57,236 nucleotides of DNA, from NCBI GenBank assembly GCA_018654745.1, contig JABILA010000080.1, positions 1 through 57,236 of the forward strand, read 5' to 3'. The first letter of the stretch is position 1. Every line of letters begins with the position of its first letter. This stretch comes from Alphaproteobacteria bacterium. GTDB taxonomy: Bacteria > Pseudomonadota > Alphaproteobacteria > UBA2966. The notes beneath the pieces are model-generated. The model did not search any database and was not told where the DNA came from. It saw only the letters and a program-made list of their open reading frames with translations. Of this stretch, positions 34,804 to 43,082 are shown one piece after another. A program made the position numbers and the translations under genes.

Positions 34804-36078
34804 ATGACAAGTGACCCACAAATCGTTGTTATTGGCCTTGGGTACGTGGGCTTGCCGCTTGCAGTCGCACTTGCAAACAAATTTGATGTTGTCGGGTTTG
34901 ATGTAAATGCCGAACGGATCGCCGAACTTGAAGCCGGCAATGATCGAACAGGCGAAGTCAGCGTCGATATTTTACAAGCCAGCTCCCTTGCCCTGACCCT
35001 TGATACGCAATCCATTCAGGACCGGAATATCTATATTGTAACCGTCCCGACGCCTGTGGATGAAGACAATGTTCCCGACCTTTCGCCGGTCCGGGCAGCC
35101 TGCAAGACGGTGGGCAGTGTCCTCGGCAAAGGTGCCATCGTTGTATTTGAAAGCACCGTATATCCAGGCGTCACGGAAGATATTTGCGGCCCTGCCCTGG
35201 AAGAGGTTTCCGGCTTGAAGTGTGGGGAAGATTTTTTCCTCGGCTATAGCCCCGAGCGCATCAATCCTGGCGATACCGTCCACACCGTCGACAAGATCAT
35301 CAAGGTTGTCGCTGGACAGACGCCGGAAATTGCACAAAAACTGGCGGATATGTACGGCGCTGTGATTACCGCAGGAACGTTTATCGCCGCCAACATCAAA
35401 ACGGCGGAAGCGGCCAAGGTTATCGAGAATGCCCAGCGTGATATTAATATTGCTTTCGTGAACGAAGTTGCGGCTATTTTCCATAAACTGGGGATTTCGG
35501 CCCATGATGTGCTGGAAGCGGCCCGGACCAAATGGAATTTCCTGGGGTTCGAGCCAGGTCTGGTGGGGGGGCATTGTATCGGTGTTGACCCCTATTATCT
35601 GGCGCACCGCGCCAAGGAAGTGGGCCATAACCCGGAAGTTATTCTGGCAGGGCGGCGGATCAACGATTCCATGGGCACATTTGTCGCCGATGCCATTGCC
35701 GACAAGATGGAGGCCGGCGGTCTGAAGGGCCCGGTATTAATGCTGGGTTTGACTTTCAAGGAAAATGTTCCGGATTTGCGCAACACCAAAGTCATCGATG
35801 TCGTGGCGGGTCTCAAGGCACGTGGTCTGGACGTCGATGTACATGATGCCATGGCTGACGCTGCCGAAGCCCGGACTTTCTATGACATTGATCTGATTTC
35901 CAAAATAGAAGATGGCAAATATGCCTGTATTATCGGCGCTGTACCCCACGATGATTATCGCACTATGACAGCTGGCCAGATTGTGGCCATGACGACACCC
36001 GGCGGCCTGATCGCAGATATCAAGGGTATGTGGCGAAAAATGGAGCTACCAGCCGGTTATCTTCGCTGGCAGCTGTAA
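34804..36078 (+). CDS. UDP-N-acetylhexosamine 6-dehydrogenase (WbpA/TviB-like)
   Basis: The 424-residue enzyme oxidises C6 of a UDP-HexNAc to the uronic acid with two NAD. It has an N-terminal GLGYVGLPLA dinucleotide fold, FESTVYPGVTED, a central AGTFIAANIKTAEAAKVIENAQRDINIAF helix region and the catalytic Cys258 in GGHCIGVDPYYLA. The central block fits the UDP-GlcNAc/GalNAc branch rather than UDP-glucose dehydrogenase. GGAG lies 9 nt before this ATG; a GTG directly before it could also start. Its product is a natural substrate for uronamide formation by the AsnB enzymes. Confidence 0.92.
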   Translation: MTSDPQIVVIGLGYVGLPLAVALANKFDVVGFDVNAERIAELEAGNDRTGEVSVDILQASSLALTLDTQSIQDRNIYIVTVPTPVDEDNVPDLSPVRAACKTVGSVLGKGAIVVFESTVYPGVTEDICGPALEEVSGLKCGEDFFLGYSPERINPGDTVHTVDKIIKVVAGQTPEIAQKLADMYGAVITAGTFIAANIKTAEAAKVIENAQRDINIAFVNEVAAIFHKLGISAHDVLEAARTKWNFLGFEPGLVGGHCIGVDPYYLAHRAKEVGHNPEVILAGRRINDSMGTFVADAIADKMEAGGLKGPVLMLGLTFKENVPDLRNTKVIDVVAGLKARGLDVDVHDAMADAAEARTFYDIDLISKIEDGKYACIIGAVPHDDYRTMTAGQIVAMTTPGGLIADIKGMWRKMELPAGYLRWQL

Positions 36079-36888
36079 TCAGGTTTTCCTGAATACAAAT
36101 TCATCACAACCAGCGCCGAATATACCCAGACCGCCCGGACGCGTGATGGCGCGTACCAGCGTATAGCCTTTTGGCTCGATATAGGACGTCAGGGATTTGG
36201 GTGAAATAGATTCGTACGGATAGCCGCCCATCCAGTCATGAATATCGTGGTAATAGCTCATGCCTCTTTCGGACTGGTAATCCGAGACGTAATTCCTGAA
36301 GCTGATCCCTTTGGCGATACAGGCAAGGCGGAAGATCGAGACAAACAGTCCCCGCAGCAACTTGCGCGCACTTTCCGGCGCATTGGTATAAAAGCGCTTT
36401 TCGATTTTCCACAGCCAGCACAGGGCTGTCTTGCGATAAAGCGCCAGACAGACGAGGCCGCCGGGGTTAACTTGCTCCAACGCCTTGTCGATGGCTGCAA
36501 ACATATCGCCGGTGTGGTGCAAAACGCCCCACGAATAAACAATATCAAAGCCCTCGGTCTGCAGATCGAAGACACTTTTTTCTTCGGACTTCCAGATCCT
36601 TTCTGCGGCAAATTTTTGCAGCATGGACGACGTGGTTTTGACTGAATTGGTATCGATGTCTGTGGCCAGGGCGCTGGCGGCACCCAGTCGCAAGGCGGAT
36701 AATGTGTGAATACCGGAGCCTGAGCCGATTTCCAGAAACGTGCGTCCAGCTAGCTCGTCTTTTGTCAGCAGTCGCTGCATGCTTTCCATGGCTCTCTGGA
36801 CATGGCTCTCATCGATTGTTGACGCATAGTCCTGCCAATTTTCACCAAACTCAAAATGCTGGGAAACGTCTTTCAGATCGTCGGTCAT
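36079..36888 (-). CDS. Class I SAM-dependent methyltransferase
   Basis: This 269-residue protein has motif I FLEIGSGSGIHTL (about residues 50-62), an acidic ATDIDTNSV and VYSWGVLHHTGD (motif IV). A C-terminal part with YYHDIHDWMGGYPYESI and PGGLGIFGAG is typical of sugar-locus methyltransferases. It likely O-methylates a sugar of the surface polymer. Its stop abuts that of the UDP-sugar dehydrogenase (convergent, no gap), so no terminator separates them. Confidence 0.88.
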   Translation of the reverse strand: MTDDLKDVSQHFEFGENWQDYASTIDESHVQRAMESMQRLLTKDELAGRTFLEIGSGSGIHTLSALRLGAASALATDIDTNSVKTTSSMLQKFAAERIWKSEEKSVFDLQTEGFDIVYSWGVLHHTGDMFAAIDKALEQVNPGGLVCLALYRKTALCWLWKIEKRFYTNAPESARKLLRGLFVSIFRLACIAKGISFRNYVSDYQSERGMSYYHDIHDWMGGYPYESISPKSLTSYIEPKGYTLVRAITRPGGLGIFGAGCDEFVFRKT

Positions 36889-36939
36889 TCAGGGATTGTC
36901 CTGGCAGTAAAGGAATGGCGGCAGGCAGATCAAGAGTGC

Positions 36940-37122
36940 TCAGGCATTCCCGGCAGGTTTCTCAGTGTTTTCCAGCTCACGCCTCAGACCGGCCTCGCCG
37001 ATTTCTTTTGCCTTTTCCAATCGGGCACGAACCTGTGGCGGCAGGTCATCGCGCTGCAACGCTTCGTTCGCCCCCTTGATCAGGGCAAGTGAGTTTGTCA
37101 GTTGTTTTTTGTCCGACGCCAT
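36940..37122 (-). CDS. 60-residue charged helical protein of unknown function
   Basis: From ATG 37122 the frame gives 60 residues: MASDKKQLTNSLALIKGAN followed by DDLPPQVRARLEKAKEIGEAG and an acidic tail. It looks like a two-helix hairpin, with a proline turn. I do not recognise it. It is upstream of the methyltransferase on the same strand, 51 nt away, and could be co-transcribed. An in-frame ATG at 37140 is possible. The 37123-37256 gap holds no gene. Confidence 0.45.
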   Translation of the reverse strand: MASDKKQLTNSLALIKGANEALQRDDLPPQVRARLEKAKEIGEAGLRRELENTEKPAGNA

Positions 37123-37178
37123 GGCACCCAGGATCAACAATAAAAGTTAGCAAAAGGTTTAGCCGATTATAGTTCAGG

Positions 37179-37228
37179 AAACCGGATTGCACAGCAAAAG
37201 AAGATAATTGTCTGCCAGGATCCGGTTT
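37179..37228. terminator. Inverted repeat AAACCGGAT / ATCCGGTTT downstream of heparinase gene
   Basis: Nine-base arms at 37179-37187 and 37220-37228 are perfect complements, with a 32-nt loop. They start 29 nt beyond the heparinase stop. No clear U tract follows, so it is at best a weak terminator. Confidence 0.35.
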
Positions 37229-37256
37229 TGTGCAAATTCACCAGGCGTAAACCGCT

Positions 37257-38912
37257 TTAGCTGTCGACAGGCACAAACGCCCATTTGATGACAGCGCCGT
37301 CCGTGCCCAATGTGCCGGATAAAACGATTTGCTCGCTACGCTTGATATCGCCTTGGCCCATATAAACACTTTCTTCCAGGCTCAGGGCCGCGCCACCGGC
37401 GTGGAAAGTCAGGCCTTTGCCTTTGCCTGTGCGCAACAGGACGGCTTCTCCGTCTCTTACGATCGATGTCTGGATATCGGGGTGCAGGTGAAAACGGACG
37501 GCGAACGGATGCCCTGCCTGCTTTTTTGATCCTTGCCACGACAAGGTGTCCTCACCTTTCAAGCCACCGGCAGCACTCAGGAAATAGCGTCGACCACATA
37601 CGATCCCGAAGGGCGCATAACCGTCATGGGCTCCCTCAATCCAGATACTGCCATCGTCCTCCATGCGGCTGGATGTGACGACACATCGGCGCTTTCCGAC
37701 GCCACCCGGCTCTTCCAGTTCGATCGCGTTGGTGTCGGCGAGTGTCAGGGTTGAATGGGCCGCTGTTGATCGCCCGGCCATGCGCCATTGTGGGTTGCGA
37801 TGCGCGCCACAATTAACGATCAATCTTTCCCGCCCGATACTCATTTCGAAGGCAAGTGGTGCTGCATGCGCCTGATCGCAGAAGCGGGGCTGTGGCGGCC
37901 CACCCATATCGACAAGCACAAGGGTTCCGGCAGCCGTCAGACGTTCATATCCGGTCTGGTTCAAGCTGGCTGGAATCTTTTCTTTGGTGGGTGCTGCCGC
38001 AAGGATGGTATCGATATCCAGCCCCTGGGCATTTGTTGGTATTTCGTTAGAGCTGTTGAACAAGGCAAGACTGCCGTCGCCATGACGAAAAAAACGGGCA
38101 GCCAGGGCCAGACGATTGATCGAACCCGTCAATTCACCAGGTGGGGCATGACCGCCCGAGGCCAGGGCTTCGCGGATCGAGATCAAATCGGCCAGAATAG
38201 CATAATGTTGCGAAGGGCTTCGGGAAACGTGGCCACCATCTGGCAAAATCTGAGCCGTCAGTTCCCGTCGCAGATGCTGAATGGCGCGCTCCAGCGCCGT
38301 ACCACCACCCGTCAGGGCAATTGAAGAGGTAACCATACCAAGGATTGCACCAATGCGCGCACGGCCTTCCGGACAGGCCTTGATCGCCCGTCCCAGGTGT
38401 TTGCTTTGGCGGGCAAAAGCGGCCAGGAATTTTTTGCGAAAAGTTGGTTCGGCGCCTTCCAGCAAAAATCCTGCATGGGCCGCCCAGGCCGTCAGTCGCT
38501 GTCCCATGACATCTCCGCGCCATGTCAGTTCGTGCCAGTTTTCGTTACCTTCGATCCAGGTCCTGATCAGCTCACGACCACCTAATCGGGCGGCTTCGCC
38601 CCCTGCCGCAGAAAAATGTCTCAGCCAGCTGAACCCATGCAGTTCTGCCCGCCAGTATTCACTGCCTTCCAGCGCCCATGGCGGCTCGTTCAGGGCAGAA
38701 AGTGATTCACCAGCAAATTCATATCGGCCCTGGAATAAAACATTTGCCTTGTCAGCAGCACCTGGCCAGGCGTCGCGGACGTGGCCAACAAGTGATGACG
38801 GGGCCCCTTTGCCCAGGGTCAGATCATATACGCGGGTACCGAACAAACTGTTGGCGACGGCCCGCTTCAGCCTGCCTTTTGTTGTTCCGGGGCCACTGGG
38901 ATCAGAACTCAC
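37257..38912 (-). CDS. Heparinase II/III-family protein
   Basis: The roughly 551-residue protein has an all-helical alpha/alpha-toroid N-terminal half (with WRGDVMGQRLTAWAAHAGFLL and LPDGGHVSRSPSQHYAIL) and a C-terminal heparinase II/III beta region (MSIGRERLIVNCGAH, HSTLTLADTNAIEL). The family are polysaccharide lyases of uronic-acid polymers, but the alphaproteobacterial members near purH are uncharacterised and no signal peptide is visible. GTG 38912, 9 nt after the rpe stop with AGG upstream, is the chosen start. ATG 38963 inside rpe is the alternative. Confidence 0.88.
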   Translation of the reverse strand: MSSDPSGPGTTKGRLKRAVANSLFGTRVYDLTLGKGAPSSLVGHVRDAWPGAADKANVLFQGRYEFAGESLSALNEPPWALEGSEYWRAELHGFSWLRHFSAAGGEAARLGGRELIRTWIEGNENWHELTWRGDVMGQRLTAWAAHAGFLLEGAEPTFRKKFLAAFARQSKHLGRAIKACPEGRARIGAILGMVTSSIALTGGGTALERAIQHLRRELTAQILPDGGHVSRSPSQHYAILADLISIREALASGGHAPPGELTGSINRLALAARFFRHGDGSLALFNSSNEIPTNAQGLDIDTILAAAPTKEKIPASLNQTGYERLTAAGTLVLVDMGGPPQPRFCDQAHAAPLAFEMSIGRERLIVNCGAHRNPQWRMAGRSTAAHSTLTLADTNAIELEEPGGVGKRRCVVTSSRMEDDGSIWIEGAHDGYAPFGIVCGRRYFLSAAGGLKGEDTLSWQGSKKQAGHPFAVRFHLHPDIQTSIVRDGEAVLLRTGKGKGLTFHAGGAALSLEESVYMGQGDIKRSEQIVLSGTLGTDGAVIKWAFVPVDS

Positions 38913-38920
38913 AACCTGCC

Positions 38921-39586
38921 TCAGTCTGCTGATCGAATTTGTCGAATATTGTCTGCATAACAATCCGGGCCGCCTTTGAAACTGGCACTGCCAGCGACAA
39001 GAACATCAGCCCCGGCGGCAATGATTTCAGCCGCGTTGGCGGGCGATACGCCGCCGTCAACTTCAAGGTCGATGACGCGGCCGGTGGCATCAATGCGCTG
39101 GCGCAAATCCCGGATCTTGTCCAGTTGGGATGGAATAAACTTTTGTCCGCCAAATCCCGGATTGACGCTCATGACCAAAATCATGTCGACGTCATCCATG
39201 ACCATTTCCAGGGCACTCGCCGGGGTCGACGGATTAAGCGAAACACCTGCCTTTTTGCCCAGACCCCGGATCATTTGCAGGGTGCGATGCAAATGCGGTC
39301 CGGCTTCTGCATGCACAGTGATGATATCAGCACCGGCGTCGGCAAAAGCCTGGATATACGGATCGACCGGCGAGATCATCAGATGTACATCGAAACATTG
39401 TTCAGAATGCGGACGCAGGGCTTTGACGACATCAGGGCCAATTGTGATGTTGGGAACGAAATGACCGTCCATAACATCAATGTGGATGTAGTCAGCGCCA
39501 GCCTTGCTGATGGCCTGAACCTCTTCGCCCAGTCGAGCAAAATCGGCAGACAATATGGAAGGAGCGATGCGTGTGCTTTGTTGCAT
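38921..39586 (-). CDS. rpe: Ribulose-phosphate 3-epimerase
   Basis: The 221-residue TIM-barrel enzyme interconverts ribulose-5-P and xylulose-5-P in the pentose-phosphate pathway. Catalytic and metal residues are all present: H35 and D37 ([13 protein letters not shown]), H68 (DVHLM) and D177 (EVDGGV). [12 protein letters not shown] is intact. ATG 39586 gives the normal length; the in-frame ATG at 39622 adds an unconserved 12 residues. The gene is between rsmB (130 nt away) and heparinase on the same strand. Confidence 0.97.
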   Translation of the reverse strand: MQQSTRIAPSILSADFARLGEEVQAISKAGADYIHIDVMDGHFVPNITIGPDVVKALRPHSEQCFDVHLMISPVDPYIQAFADAGADIITVHAEAGPHLHRTLQMIRGLGKKAGVSLNPSTPASALEMVMDDVDMILVMSVNPGFGGQKFIPSQLDKIRDLRQRIDATGRVIDLEVDGGVSPANAAEIIAAGADVLVAGSASFKGGPDCYADNIRQIRSAD

Positions 39587-39716
39587 AATGCCTGTCGTAC
39601 CACCTTGATTGCGGCGCAGCAAGCTTCACACCTGCCAGATAGGTGCTTTTCTGATTTCAGGCGAGATTGTGATCAAATCAGCAGACACTTATCCGATAAA
39701 ACCGAGACCATCAGGA

Positions 39717-41120
39717 TCAGATCTTTTGGAAACGCGTCATGAAAAATCCGTCATTTCCGGCGGGCATCACAGGGTCTGCATCTTCCGGTGACGATACCAG
39801 CCCCGGCAAGATACGAACATCACCCTGGTTAGTAATGGCGGCCTCAAAACCTGGTGCTTCGTCAGGGGAGACCGGCAAATGGACGAGGTCTGTACGGGCG
39901 CGCATATCCTCTGCCCTGGCTTCGCCCTCTTCTGGCTGCAGGGAGCAGGTGCAATAGATCAGCACGCCACCTGGTGCCAGCATGTCGATGGCTGCCGTTA
40001 CCAGGCCTTCCTGAATGGCGCCCAGTCGGGCAACTTCCTCAGGACTCTTCGACCATGCGGCGTCGGGGTGGCGGCGAATTGTTCCGGTTGCGGAACAGGG
40101 AGCATCGAGCAAGACCCCGGCCACAGGCGTTTCTGGTTGCCACTTGCGCAGATCGGCCTTGACGACGGTGGCCTCCAGGCCAAGTCGTTCGAGGTTCGCT
40201 GATAATCTCTGCAAGCGTTTGCCGGAAAGATCGACGGCCGTCACAGGGTGTTGCGTGGCAGCGAGCTGGGCTGTCTTCCCGCCTGGTGCAGCGCATAGAT
40301 CAATGATTGCACCTTCCGGGTTCTTTTCCAGGGCATTCAGCAGCAGGTTCGCGGGCAAGGTTGCCGACACATCCTGAACCCACCAATGACCTTCTTCATA
40401 GCCTGGCAAATCTTCAATGCGGCCCCCGGCTGTCCTTCGCAAACTACCGCTGGGAAGGACAACAGCCTCCAGCTCGGAAGGCAATACCGGGGCCTCGGAC
40501 TTTGGGTTCATCGTCAGGTCCAGGGGGGCTTCCCGGGTGTGGCACGCCGCGATTTGGCGCGCGGCATCCTCTCCCCAGGCATCGCACCAGCTTTGCCACA
40601 GCCAGGCAGGTGTATTCAAAACGGCTGCGGCACCAGAGGTTTCCTGCTCAACAACCCATGTTCTGCCTTCCCGGTCCAGTCGCCGCAAAATGGCGTTGAT
40701 CAAACCGCGTTGAGAGGCATGTTTGCCTGCCAGACGAACGGTCGAATTGACAGCAGCATGGGGGGGCGTTTGCAAAAACAGGATTTGAGCAGCGCCCAGG
40801 CGCAGGATATTCAACAGCTTCGACCGGGTTTCAGAAGCCGGCTTGCTCAGGCAGCGAGTCAGGATGTCATCAATCTGGCCCCGTCGGCGCAATACAGTGG
40901 CAACCAACAGACGAGCGAAACCCCGGTCCCGTGCTTCCATTGCGCCACCCGGGCCATCAGCGGCAAAGGCTTCGTCGAGCGCTTCGTCCAGGGTGTGATT
41001 TTTCTGAATGATGCGGCCCAGCATGCCCAAAGCAACCGCACGTGCGGCTGCCTGATGACCTGAGGGTTTACGGGGTGTCGTTGAGCGGCCGCCGCGCGAT
41101 TTTCCGGAATTATCTGTCAT
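39717..41120 (-). CDS. rsmB: 16S rRNA m5C967 methyltransferase RsmB
   Basis: The 467-residue protein has a basic N-terminal tail, then a NusB-like RNA-binding domain (about 20-160) and a Fmu/NOL1 methyltransferase domain. Motif I is DLCAAPGGKT (274-283). The two cysteines of the family are DAPCSATG (C342) and YCTCSLQPEE (C392). It methylates cytosine 967 of 16S rRNA. It is followed by rpe on the same strand, and its ATG overlaps by two bases the longest frame of the divergent DUF1674 gene. Confidence 0.95.
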   Translation of the reverse strand: MTDNSGKSRGGRSTTPRKPSGHQAAARAVALGMLGRIIQKNHTLDEALDEAFAADGPGGAMEARDRGFARLLVATVLRRRGQIDDILTRCLSKPASETRSKLLNILRLGAAQILFLQTPPHAAVNSTVRLAGKHASQRGLINAILRRLDREGRTWVVEQETSGAAAVLNTPAWLWQSWCDAWGEDAARQIAACHTREAPLDLTMNPKSEAPVLPSELEAVVLPSGSLRRTAGGRIEDLPGYEEGHWWVQDVSATLPANLLLNALEKNPEGAIIDLCAAPGGKTAQLAATQHPVTAVDLSGKRLQRLSANLERLGLEATVVKADLRKWQPETPVAGVLLDAPCSATGTIRRHPDAAWSKSPEEVARLGAIQEGLVTAAIDMLAPGGVLIYCTCSLQPEEGEARAEDMRARTDLVHLPVSPDEAPGFEAAITNQGDVRILPGLVSSPEDADPVMPAGNDGFFMTRFQKI

Positions 41121-41214
41121 GATACCGGGTTTAGAGCAAACAACCTGTCCTGTCGATTGCCGGACGGACGCGATGAATATTGATTATGTAGTCAAAGTAA
41201 ATATGATGCCGCTC

Positions 41215-41400
41215 ATGACTGATACAGACAAACAAAAGCCACAAGACATTCAGAAACCCGACGCTGATTCAAAATCACCTGTTGAGGACACTGCCGGACA
41301 GATTTCTGAAAGCGAGCCGGAAGAATATGGCGGGCCAAAAGGGCTTGAGCCAACCCGTTATGGCGACTGGGAGCGCAAGGGTATTCTCAGCGATTTCTGA
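41215..41400 (+). CDS. DUF1674 protein, SDHAF4-type succinate dehydrogenase assembly factor
   Basis: The 61-residue product ends GGPKGLEPTRYGDWERKGILSDF, the DUF1674 signature shared with mitochondrial SDHAF4. That factor binds the flavinylated SdhA and shields it until the complex is built. The N-terminal part is charged and disordered. In-frame ATGs at 41119, 41203 and 41206 exist; 41215 gives the typical family length. It is divergent from rsmB, with the TSUP permease convergent 6 nt downstream. Confidence 0.85.
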   Translation: MTDTDKQKPQDIQKPDADSKSPVEDTAGQISESEPEEYGGPKGLEPTRYGDWERKGILSDF

Positions 41401-41406
41401 TCTATT

Positions 41407-42138
41407 TCAGGCAAAGAAGCTGACGAGGGCGATAATCGTTAATAGAACGAGCGTAAGTCTTCTGAAAAATACTTCCGAGGCCAGATGAAAAAGGCGGCTG
41501 CCGACCCAGGCGGCCACCAGGAACGGCGGTGCCAGGGTTATCACCCGGATCAGGATTTCGGTATCGATGACCCCCACCCAGAATAATCCGGCAACCGTTG
41601 GTATGATTGACATCACAAAATATAGTATGATCGTACTGCGCACCTTGACAGGATCGTGCGGTCCCGACATCAGATATAATATGATTGGCGGCCCACCCAT
41701 GCTGGTTGCGCCCGACAACAGCCCGCCAAGACAGCCAATCAAAGTTGACAACCAGACTTTCACGTCTCCTTTGTAGCGCCATCCCAAAGACAATATTATG
41801 ACGAACAACAAGATGATGATGCTCACTGATCGGCGCATTATGTCTTCGTCAACGGCAACAACAATCCAGATGCCCACGGGGACACCGATCCAGGCACCCA
41901 GTCCCAGGGGCGCCAGTATTTTCAGATCGACGTGTTTTCGGGCCGCGGGTATCAGTTGCAGGGATACGATGAATTCCAGCAGCATATTCGTCGCAACGGC
42001 CTCGGCTGGACCCAACACATGGACCAGTACCGGCGCCATTATCATAGACGATCCAAATCCTGCGAAGCCACGGATCAAACCAGCTGCGATGACGACAGCG
42101 GCAATATATACGAACGACTGGTCAAAAATATCGGGCAT
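41407..42138 (-). CDS. TSUP-family permease (TauE/SafE)
   Basis: The 243-residue membrane protein has 7-8 hydrophobic segments and the two repeated half-motifs of the family: GFAGFGSSMIMAPVLVHVLGP near the start and GGLLSGATSMGGPPIILYLMSG in the second half. TSUP proteins export sulfite, sulfoacetate and other organosulfur anions. The gene has no neighbours that reveal its substrate. The 42139-42287 gap holds no gene. Confidence 0.92.
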   Translation of the reverse strand: MPDIFDQSFVYIAAVVIAAGLIRGFAGFGSSMIMAPVLVHVLGPAEAVATNMLLEFIVSLQLIPAARKHVDLKILAPLGLGAWIGVPVGIWIVVAVDEDIMRRSVSIIILLFVIILSLGWRYKGDVKVWLSTLIGCLGGLLSGATSMGGPPIILYLMSGPHDPVKVRSTIILYFVMSIIPTVAGLFWVGVIDTEILIRVITLAPPFLVAAWVGSRLFHLASEVFFRRLTLVLLTIIALVSFFA

Positions 42139-42287
42139 ATCAATGCGTGCCTAAACGACCGTACGGATATAAAAATAAACCGGTCAGGTTGTTTCCAATG
42201 ACGTCAAAACAGTCTGCCTGGTCTTTAAATGCCTACAAGCCCAGAAAACATAGGAAAATTGTAATCAGAGACGTAAATAATACTGCT

Positions 42288-42899
42288 CTATTCTTCGTCC
42301 TCGTCGACGACAATACGGGCACGATTCATCAGGGAATCAAAAGCAGCACGCCCACGAATTTCGGCGGCCCGATCCCTGAACAGTCGTTCGTAAAGATGGA
42401 TAGAGTGCATGATGCCAGTCATGCCAAAAGCAATTTGTCCGGGGTCCAGGTTCTCACGGAACTGACCGTTCGTTCGGGCTTCCAGGGCCGCCCCTTCGAG
42501 GGCGTCGACCCATTCCTTTTGAACCTTGGCGAGGAAGTACCGGCAAATTCCAGGACGGTCGTCCAGGTCAATTGTAGCAGATATGAAAAGACAGCCGCCT
42601 GGCAATTCCGGTGCATGTGACCAGTTGATCCAGTTGTCGAAATAGGCACGTAATCTTTCTTCGCCTGCCGCTGCACGTCTGGCCGGACGAATAACGCGGT
42701 TGGCAAACATTCCGGCACCAGCTTGCAGCACACCCAGTTGCAAACCTTCCTTGGTACCAAAATGGGCAATCAGACCACTTTTGGACAAGCCCATTTCCTT
42801 GGCCAGACCGCCAATGGTCAGGCCCTCAAGGCCTTCTACGCTCGCCTTACTGACAGCCGTACGCAAGATGGCGTTACGGGTATCATCACCCTTGGCCAT
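42288..42899 (-). CDS. TetR-family transcriptional regulator
   Basis: The 203-residue protein has an N-terminal TetR HTH (TRNAILRTAVSKASVEGLEGLTIGGLAKEMGLSKSGLIAHFGTKEGL, residues about 7-52) and a C-terminal ligand domain with an all-helical fold. The ribosome site GGGAGG lies 8 nt before ATG 42899. A GTTC-repeat motif sits directly behind it (42914-42930), a likely autoregulatory site. The nearest genes are acs and the permease, which may be targets. Confidence 0.9.
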   Translation of the reverse strand: MAKGDDTRNAILRTAVSKASVEGLEGLTIGGLAKEMGLSKSGLIAHFGTKEGLQLGVLQAGAGMFANRVIRPARRAAAGEERLRAYFDNWINWSHAPELPGGCLFISATIDLDDRPGICRYFLAKVQKEWVDALEGAALEARTNGQFRENLDPGQIAFGMTGIMHSIHLYERLFRDRAAEIRGRAAFDSLMNRARIVVDEDEE

Positions 42900-42913
42900 G
42901 GCGCCCTCCCGAG

Positions 42914-42930
42914 GAACCGTTCGTTCGTTC
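42914..42930. promoter_or_regulatory. GAACCGTTC dyad with three tandem GTTC units, probable TetR operator
   Basis: GAACCGTTC (42914-42922) is dyad-symmetric, and GTTC is repeated at 42919, 42923 and 42927. It lies just upstream of the TetR ribosome site. Binding is inferred. Confidence 0.4.
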
Positions 42931-42968
42931 TACTTCTATAACGTCTACAATATAGTCAATATTACAAT

Positions 42969-43005
42969 AAAAAAAAGGGCAGGGCGTCATAATGCCCCAC
43001 CCCTT
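42969..43005 (-). terminator. Rho-independent terminator downstream of acetyl-CoA synthetase gene
   Basis: Read on the minus strand, AAGGGGTGGGGC, an 8-nt loop and GCCCTGCCCTT form an 11-pair stem with three wobbles, followed by a run of T. It ends acs transcription before the TetR promoter. A second stem, GAAACGCT/AGCGTTTC, lies closer to the gene at 43053-43079. Confidence 0.85.
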
Positions 43006-43082
43006 GTTTTTCATGCCTTCAGGCAAGCTATGCCAGAAGGGTTATTTTCCGGAGCGTTTCCGGGTTTCATTGAAACGCTGCC

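Noticed and set aside
43053..43079. Second terminator after acs (stem AGCGTTTC/GAAACGCT)
   Set aside because: The stem is sound, but no U tract follows on either strand; the stronger terminator is at 42969-43005.
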